NCBI GenBank assembly: GCA_009176605.1
Contig: SEYY01004264.1
Span: 40,001-67,500, forward strand
Direction: 5' to 3'
Origin: Armadillidium nasatum
Lineage: Eukaryota; Arthropoda; Malacostraca; Isopoda; Armadillidiidae
DNA length: 27,500 nt
Each line of letters opens with the position of its first letter. The first letter of the stretch is position 1. The notes under the pieces are model-generated. The model was not told the DNA's origin, searched no databases, and saw only the letters and a program-made list of their open reading frames with translations. The translations under genes were made by a program, and so were the position numbers. Below, piece by piece: positions 20,226 to 27,500 of this stretch.

Positions 20226-20660
20226 ACATATTTCCAAACTTTTCTCTTTCGAAATCTATTCTTCTCTCTGTGACCATCTCTCTAATTTCCTTTCCTGTCG
20301 TTCTATAGCAGCTATTGTAGACGGCCATTGTTCTTCCTTTAAATCTATTAATAGTGGTGTTTCTCAAGGATCTGTCCTATCTCCAACTCTTTTTTACAAT
20401 TTTCATCAATGACATTCTCTCTATTACTTCGTCTCCTATACCCTCCTATGCTGATGACTCCACGTACCCTTCATTACTCCTTTCAATTTGAAAGACAACA
20501 GTTGATAGATTCGAGAAGGATGGCCTCGGAGCAACTACAGCTCTTATCTTTCTCGTATTTCAAATTGGTGCAGAGAAAACATGGTTGTTTTCAATGCCTC
20601 AAAAACTCAGTTCCTCCATCTTTCTACTTTATTGTATTTTTCCTATCCTAAAAAATGGTC
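20226..20660 (+). mobile_element. LINE reverse-transcriptase fragment (Jockey/CR1-like)
   Basis: Three frames together carry the RT core: SNFLSCRSIAAIVDGHCSS, then GVSQGSVLSPTLF (usual form GVPQGS), FINDILSI, catalytic YADD (20447-20458), then a segment with ISNW and VVFNASKTQFLHLS. Frame changes occur near 20395 and at about 20480-20550, so it cannot be active. The style is common in crustacean genomes (recalled, not searched). Neither an endonuclease domain nor a 3' tail is seen. It is distinct from the larger LINE at 22096. Confidence 0.8.
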
Positions 20661-21264
20661 ATAGTCTCATTTTGTTAAAAATTACTTCAAAGTCTCAAAA
20701 TGGGTCTTGATATGTTGTGATAATTGGAATTCGAAGTTTGGGATGTTTCTGTCCTTCAACTTGTAACTTGTTCATGTTGAAGACGTATATCATTGATAAA
20801 AAGTATAAACATTTGCTACATGAATAAATAATATTATAGGCGCCTCTCATGTAAATTTTTTTGGTTTTATTCTTCTTTTTTTATTATATTTCCTGTGTTC
20901 GGTGCCAAAATGGTGAAAATCTGTTAACAGGCCAGTCTGCTAAACAATTACCAATATTTTAATATATTAATGGATGAAATTAATACTTGCTAAATATGGT
21001 AGTAATTCGTAGGTAGGTTGAGTAGGAAAAAAAATTTGGGCCCCCATCACTTAAGTATTACCAAAAAAAAAAGAAAAAACTGATATTTTTACTCTGAATG
21101 GTGAAGCAACTGTTCTTTGACTGGCCCACAGTCCCACTGGCTTTCATTTGTTCAAAATAAGAAAGACAATTGAATACCAGGTTGCCATATTTGTCCTTCG
21201 ACTGTTCTGTTATTTTTCTGCCATGTTCTGTAATATAACCTTCGATATACAGAAATATCGATAT
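20661..21264. other. Spacer, no gene seen
   Basis: AT-rich sequence with A and T runs, no coding segment. Contains copy 2 of a dispersed repeat (21009-21062) also found upstream of EFL1. Confidence 0.5.
21009..21062 (+). repeat. Dispersed repeat, copy 2
   Basis: About 54 bp similar to 10117-10170, same orientation, diverged by substitutions mainly in the 5' half (TTAGGCCGAG against GTAGGTTGAG). Confidence 0.75.
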
Positions 21265-21477
21265 ATCAATGTAAATTTTTTGATATTTATATTATGTAGG
21301 GTTCATTTCATTTATGCCTATTAATATTATTATTACTGTTATTATTCTAATTAGTATTATTTAGTTTTCTAGCGTTCTTAGTTCAACTTATAACCTGAAC
21401 AACTGACATTGCCGTTTGATACAAGCCTAACCGATAGATGAAACATTAATGTAGGATACAGGCTTACTGCTGTATTA

Positions 21478-21584
<107 letters not shown>

Positions 21585-21705
21585 TTAGGTGTAGATTGTT
21601 TCTGACTTTCGATTTTTTTTATATCAATATTTTTTTGTCGATATTTTATTTTAATCGATACTTGTATACCTATAATTAGCCCTAGGCTACTATGTCGTGC
21701 AAACG

Positions 21706-21773
21706 TTCTTGTGTACGTTAGGTCTCTTTTACGGCAAATTCTTGTGTAGGTTAGGCCTCTTTTTACGGCAATT
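21706..21773 (+). repeat. 33-34 bp tandem repeat inside the element's centre
   Basis: Two units starting TTCTTGTGTA and ending TACGGCAAW, with few differences. A third, partial and more diverged unit starts near 21888 (TTCTTGCTTATTTACGTTAGGCCTC). Confidence 0.8.
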
Positions 21774-21836
21774 TCGGTAGTTCAGGTTATGATAAGTCGA
21801 ATTAGGTTCTGCTAGAAAAGTAAGTAATAATAATTG
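21774..21836 (+). repeat. Internal copy of the element's outer arm
   Basis: The TTCAGGTTATGATAAGTCGAA segment and the following GCTAGAAAA..TAATAATAATT resemble the outer right arm at 24505-24570 and, reversed, the left arm at 21340-21405. The element thus has a third copy of its arm sequence in the centre. Confidence 0.75.
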
Positions 21837-21970
21837 TGTGTATGTCTAGTGTAATAGGGCCGTAGACCTCTAATTCTAGGCAAAGTTCTTGCTTATTTAC
21901 GTTAGGCCTCCGATATTTTCGATTATCGATATTTTCGGACAATCGAAAGTCAGAAACAATCCACTTTACC

Positions 21971-21980
21971 TATATATATA

Positions 21981-22043
<63 letters not shown>

Positions 22044-22051
22044 TATATATA
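21971..22051. repeat. (TA)n array in the right arm, interrupted
   Basis: About 40 units with shifts near 21989 and 22037-22042. It is the counterpart of 21481-21581. Confidence 0.95.
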
Positions 22052-22095
22052 GTTGTAATACAGCAGTAGGCCTGTATCCTACAGCAACGTTCCAT

Positions 22096-23250
22096 TAAGC
22101 AAATATTGGCTACCATTCAGTCTGTGTGTTTTAAAGATAAATCCATTAGGGTGGCAAATAGAAAACCTAATTGGTGGAGTAGAGAGATAAAAGAGAAAAT
22201 CAGTGAAAAGCGTAGATGTTTTAAAATATTCAAAGGTAGGAGCAGGGGAGAAGATTTGGAACATCATAAGAGAATTAGGAATGAACTTAACCAGTCAATA
22301 AGAAGAGCAAAGAGAATGGCAGAAATTAATTTGGCAAGGAACAGTAATAAAGACCTGAAAAAGTTTTTAGCTTTTATAAATTTAAAAGCAAGGATAAGAA
22401 AATTGGCCCAATTAAAATTGATGGAAATTTAGTAAGTTCAGATAAGGAATTGGTTAATATTTTCAATGCTTATTTTGCATCAGTGTTTACTGAGGAAAGA
22501 TTGGATGGATAGCAGTTTAGAGACTAATAGCTCTAGTATACATGTTATGAATAGGTGTACAGCATTTCAAATTGAGTTAAATGAAATCGCATCTTTATTA
22601 GAACATATTGACCCAAATAAGGCAGCGGGTCCGGATGGTGTGTATGGTAGAATTCTAAAAGAGGGGAGTAGCAGTATTGCAAAGGCACTGTATTTGATTT
22701 TTAAGCGATCTATTGCTTTTGGAGAGGTACCTGAGGACTGGAAAACAGCATATGTGGTGCCCATTTTTAAAAAAGGTAGTAAGGAAGATTTAGGGAACTA
22801 CAGGCCAGTTAGTTTAACATCTCTGGTTGTGAAAATTTTGGAAAAGTTACTGAAAAGTCATATAGAGAAGCATTTAGATGATAACAAGATACTATATAAC
22901 TCCCAGCATGGCTTTAGAAAGGGTAGATCATGTCAGACAAATCTACTAGAATTTATGGAATATATTACTGAATGTATAGACAGGGGTGATCCAGTTGATG
23001 TCATATATTTAGACTTTAGCAAAGCTTTTGATAAGGTACCCTATGTTAGGCTGATGCAAAAGTTGTCGCAGTGTGGTATAGATGGGATGGTACACAATTG
23101 GATTAAAGAGTGATTAAAGAACAGAAGGCAGTGTGTATTACTTAATGGTAATAAGTCATTATGGGAAACAGTGAAGAGTGGGGTCCCACAGGGTTCTGTG
23201 CTGGGACCACTTTTGTTCCTTATATATATATAATATATATATATATATAT

Positions 23251-23330
<80 letters not shown>

Positions 23331-24467
23331 GATTAGACAAAGATCTTAAATTTAAGGTTTCTAAGTTTGCTGATGATACCAAAGTGGTTACCTCAGTAAG
23401 GAATAATGATGGATGCATAAAGCTTCAAGGTGATCTAGATAGACTTCTTGGTTGGGCAGAGAGGTGGCAAATGAACTTTAATAGTAAAAAATGTAAAGTT
23501 CTTCATGTAGGTTACTCAAATGAAGGATTTAATTATGAAATGAATGGGGAGTGGCTTGAGACTGTGGACCAAGAAAAGGATTTAGGTGTGATTATTAGCA
23601 GTAATCTGAAGGTGGGTGATCAATGTTTGGAAGCAAGGAATAGAGCTAATAAGATGTTAGGTATAATTAACCGCAATGTAGTTTACAAGAGCAAAGAGGT
23701 TATAAGCAAGCTATATATAATAGCTATGTTAGGCCAGCATTAGAATATTGTGCACAGGTTTGGGCTCCTCATTTAAGAAAAGACATAGATATGCTGGAGA
23801 GAGTACAACGTCGAGCAACAAGGATGATTTCTGGCTTTGAAAATAAGAGCTATGAAGAGAGGTTGAAGGAGTTAGGAATGTTCTCGGTTGAAAGGAGATT
23901 TCTCAGAGGGGATATGATACAAGTTTACAAAATATTTGCATCTGACAGTAATACAGAGATTGAAAAATACTTTATAGTGGACCGTGGAAGAGTAACTAGA
24001 GGACATGATAAGAAAATTAAAAAGAAGGCATGCCATCTCGATCTAAGAAAATACTCTTTCAGTAATAGAGTTGTTAATTTTTGGAATGACTTGCCACAAG
24101 AGATTGTTGACTGTGATTCTCTTGTCAAATTTAAAAGGGGCTAGATAGATATATGGATAGTTTAGGTATTATATAACTTGACTAAACCAAATTGGTGGGT
24201 ATATATAAATTTTTAGATCAACAGATCAACCTATGACTAAGCCTAATGGCAGTTTTTTTGTAGTGGGTGATGGTTTATTGAATATTGCATGTATAATTGG
24301 GCTTAATTTTACTTTTATCTTTGCATGAATGAACTGATAACTAGGGATGGGATAGACCTAGTATGTATTAGTAATTTTAGTATTGTTATTGTTATTATTT
24401 GTTTGGACTGGGACAGTCTCGATAGGCCCTTGTGGCTTCTAACTGTCTCTATTTCCCTATGTTCCTA
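22096..24467 (+). mobile_element. 5'-truncated CR1/Jockey-type LINE
   Basis: Non-LTR retrotransposon starting after the endonuclease domain. Order of motifs: RKPNWWSREIKE linker, a coiled, basic region, LVNIFNAYFASVFT, NKAAGPDGV, DWKTAYVVPIFKKG, NYRPVSLTS, QHGFRKGRSC, YLDFSKAFDKV (RT motif A), [18 protein letters not shown] (catalytic FADD), MNFNSKKCKVLHVG, then the C-terminal RPALEYCAQVWAPH, LERVQRRATRMI and NRVVNFWNDLP. The frame is broken several times: near 22400 and 22510, a TGA at 23111 where Trp is expected, the TA array at 23219-23328, a TA-unit gain near 23715 and a lost base near 24143. The 3' UTR ends with the sequence CCTTGTGGCTTCT..CCCTATGTTCCTAA. It is inserted into the right arm of the inverted-repeat element. 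Confidence 0.9.
23219..23328. repeat. (TA)n array grown inside the LINE RT coding sequence
   Basis: The array sits exactly where family members encode LIYIND between [13 protein letters not shown] and the DL..KF segment. Left edge CTTATATATA and right edge ATATATAAATGAT are the expected codons. It contains several single-base phase shifts. Confidence 0.95.
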
Positions 24468-24638
24468 ATCAGTTAGGCCTGTATCACACAGTAAACTTTG
24501 GTCATTCAGGTTATGATAAATCGAACTAAGTATGCAAGAAAACTAAATAATGATAATAATAAAAGTAATAATAATTATGTTCATAGGTATAAATGAAATG
24601 AAAGCTAAATAATAATAATACAAATGTCAAAAAATTTG

Positions 24639-24756
<118 letters not shown>

Positions 24757-24760
24757 TAAA

Positions 24761-24762
<2 letters not shown>

Positions 24763-24822
<60 letters not shown>

Positions 24823-24840
24823 TTTTTTCTTTTTTTTTTT
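24763..24840. repeat. A56 tract abutting a T-rich tract
   Basis: 56 consecutive A (24763-24818) meet T10 C T11 (24819-24840), forming a potential A/T hairpin. Length accuracy in such a run is doubtful in any sequencing technology. Confidence 0.85.
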
Positions 24841-25578
24841 CATTTTTATTATTATTTTCTGTGAAAGAAAAGTATGTGTAGAATGCATTTAAACATTTTG
24901 ACTTCATATTTTCAATTTAGTGAAAAATAGAGAGGTATCATGCCAGATTGAATTACCCTTAATATCAGTTAATTGTGAAAAGTAAATTCTCTACTACTCA
25001 CAGGGTCAGGAGGTAATGGAAAGTCCACATAGACAAATGTTAATCAGCCATGCATTCAAATGTAATTAATGAATTTAATATTAATACTGATATATCTGTC
25101 TATTCATATATTGATGCTTTTCTATTGTTCAAAATTGTGACCCCATATTTATCCTTTATAGTAAAAATTTAAGGTTTTTCATTTATTTATTCTACAAAAG
25201 TGATCTTCAGGCTTCAATTAGGTGTTATTTAATGCATTTATGATTATTTTGCCTTTATAGCTTCAGTAGTATAAAAATAGTTAAAAATAAGAAGGGGCTC
25301 CTTTTGGATCATAAAATAACTTGTACCTTTAATTGTACAATGAGACTGCTCTTTTGAATATTGATATAACAATGTTGTTGTTAGAATTGATATCTCATAG
25401 ATGTATTTGAATACATGACATATGGACATTTTCTGTGGGTGATTCTGTCTCCCATATCCCTTGACCTGTAAGTGGTGAAAATTTTCTTTTTCACTAGACT
25501 TTGATTTTGAAATATTGGTTAACTGAAATATTGGTCTGTTTAGATCTCATTATTCAAAATGTACAATTATTCATTATG
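24841..25578. other. Intergenic, no gene seen
   Basis: AT-rich, apparently unique sequence between the repeat cluster and the MITE. No coding segment, RNA gene or transposon recognised. Confidence 0.5.
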
Positions 25579-25580
25579 TA

Positions 25581-25753
25581 CAGTCGTGAACAGAAGTTCG
25601 TTCCTATTAAGCTGGAAATAAATATTTATATAAAATGGAGATATATACATCTTAAGCCCCTTTGTTTTTATTCTCTTTTTAAAATAGATTTTAGAAATAT
25701 CTCCATTTTATATAAATATTTATTTCCAGCTTAATAGCTTTTGTTCACGACTG
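25581..25753. mobile_element. Tc1/mariner-type MITE
   Basis: 173-bp palindromic element with ends CAGTCGTGAACAGAAG and CTTTTGTTCACGACTG, the style of Tc1-family termini, flanked by TA on each side (25579-25580 and 25754-25755), the expected target duplication. Arms of 64 and 57 bp (25581-25644 and 25697-25753) pair almost perfectly apart from a few unpaired bases near the tips. The loop of about 52 bp has no coding capacity, so it depends on a transposase elsewhere. The near-perfect arms suggest a young insertion. Confidence 0.92.
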
Positions 25754-25920
25754 TACAATAAAATGTATATACATCTTTTTATAAAATTTTTAGATAGGCT
25801 ATGAAGTTTATAAATATGCACACATTTATGAACCATTTTTATTGTAATGTTTCCTTATTTATCCTTAAAAGGTCTTCAGTTATTTAAAAGTATTTGTTGT
25901 ATACAAGCATTTTAATTACC

Positions 25921-26049
25921 ATGAGTTCACAAAGGGGCAATGTGAAAAGAACCCGAGGTCAAAAGTACCAAAATAAATCTGCTTTTCAAAATAGCCTTCA
26001 TGATACTAGTAGAAAAACTAAAGAAATTAATAAATTAGAAATATTAGAG
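25921..26049 (+). CDS. C9orf85 (DUF2039) homologue, exon 1
   Basis: 129 bp, 43 codons, from ATG (context TACCATGAG) to the donor GTAAGT at 26050. It encodes MSSQRGNVKRTRGQKYQN, a close match to the conserved N-terminus of animal C9orf85 proteins, followed by a basic, Lys-rich linker ending KLEILE. The function of the family is not established. The MITE ends about 165 bp upstream, so it lies in the likely promoter or 5' UTR. Confidence 0.92.
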
Positions 26050-26140
26050 GTAAGTTTGTGTACATTTTATTTTTTATTTATTACTCATCTTGATAAACTT
26101 TCCATTTAGTAATTTCACACACTGATAAAATTTGTTTCAG

Positions 26141-26248
26141 GTTTGTAAGCAATGCAAAGATGTCATTGAGTGGAAAATTAAGTATAAAAAATACAAACCT
26201 CTCACTCAGCCTAAGACGTGTTCAAATTGTCATTTGAAATCTATTAAG
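26141..26248 (+). CDS. C9orf85 (DUF2039) homologue, exon 2
   Basis: 108 bp, 36 codons, phase 0 on both sides. Acceptor TTTGTTTCAG ends at 26140 and donor GTAAGG starts at 26249. It encodes VCKQCKDVIEWKIKYKKYKP and TCSNCHLKSIK: two CxxC pairs flanking a basic WKIKYKKYKPL segment, the hallmark of the family and a likely zinc site. The remaining conserved C-terminal part (further cysteine pairs) is not found in the window, so at least one more exon lies beyond 27500. Confidence 0.92.

Positions 26249-27500
<1,252 letters not shown>

Overview
This is eukaryotic nuclear DNA. It is very AT-rich and packed with long (TA)n arrays, and its genes are split by introns with GT/AG boundaries. The two cellular genes, an arthropod-like CR1/Jockey-type LINE and a second LINE fragment of a kind common in crustaceans suggest an arthropod, probably a decapod crustacean. 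That assignment is an inference from sequence style and is not proven.

Layout. (1) 465-9513, minus strand: a complete 14-exon gene for the ribosome-maturation GTPase EFL1 (elongation factor-like GTPase 1). Every splice phase was checked. The coding sequence would be about 1081 codons, but exons 12 and 13 carry three single-base insertions. Six of the 13 introns hold (TA)n arrays of roughly 100-140 bp. (2) 9514-about 10500: 5' flank of EFL1 with a local duplication and a degenerate tandem repeat. (3) About 10500-17690: no real gene. This stretch contains an inverted, extremely error-rich copy of the neighbouring EFL1 5' half; exons 1, 2 and 3 are recognisable in order on the plus strand, and exons 4 and 5 more weakly. 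The differences are mostly single-base insertions, which looks like an uncorrected palindromic long read left in the assembly rather than an old pseudogene. (4) 17695-19725: an unrecognised 91-codon frame, then a broken Ty3/Gypsy pol (reverse transcriptase and RNase H, no integrase seen). (5) 20226-20660: a LINE reverse-transcriptase fragment in three frames. (6) About 21270-24640: a long-inverted-repeat element whose right arm has been split by a 5'-truncated CR1/Jockey-type LINE of about 2.4 kb. A (TA)n array has grown inside the LINE's own FLIYINDL codons. (7) 25581-25753: a Tc1/mariner-type MITE with TA target duplication. (8) 25921-26248, plus strand: the first two coding exons of a C9orf85 (DUF2039) homologue, which runs out of the window.

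The two cellular genes are separate transcription units on opposite strands and show no sign of acting together. EFL1 acts with SBDS to release eIF6 from late 60S subunits; the C9orf85 family has no settled function. The rest of the window is mobile-element debris, microsatellites and probable assembly artefact. I found no convincing new biological system. The observations most worth following are the inverted noisy copy, the three frame breaks in EFL1, and the microsatellites growing inside mobile elements.
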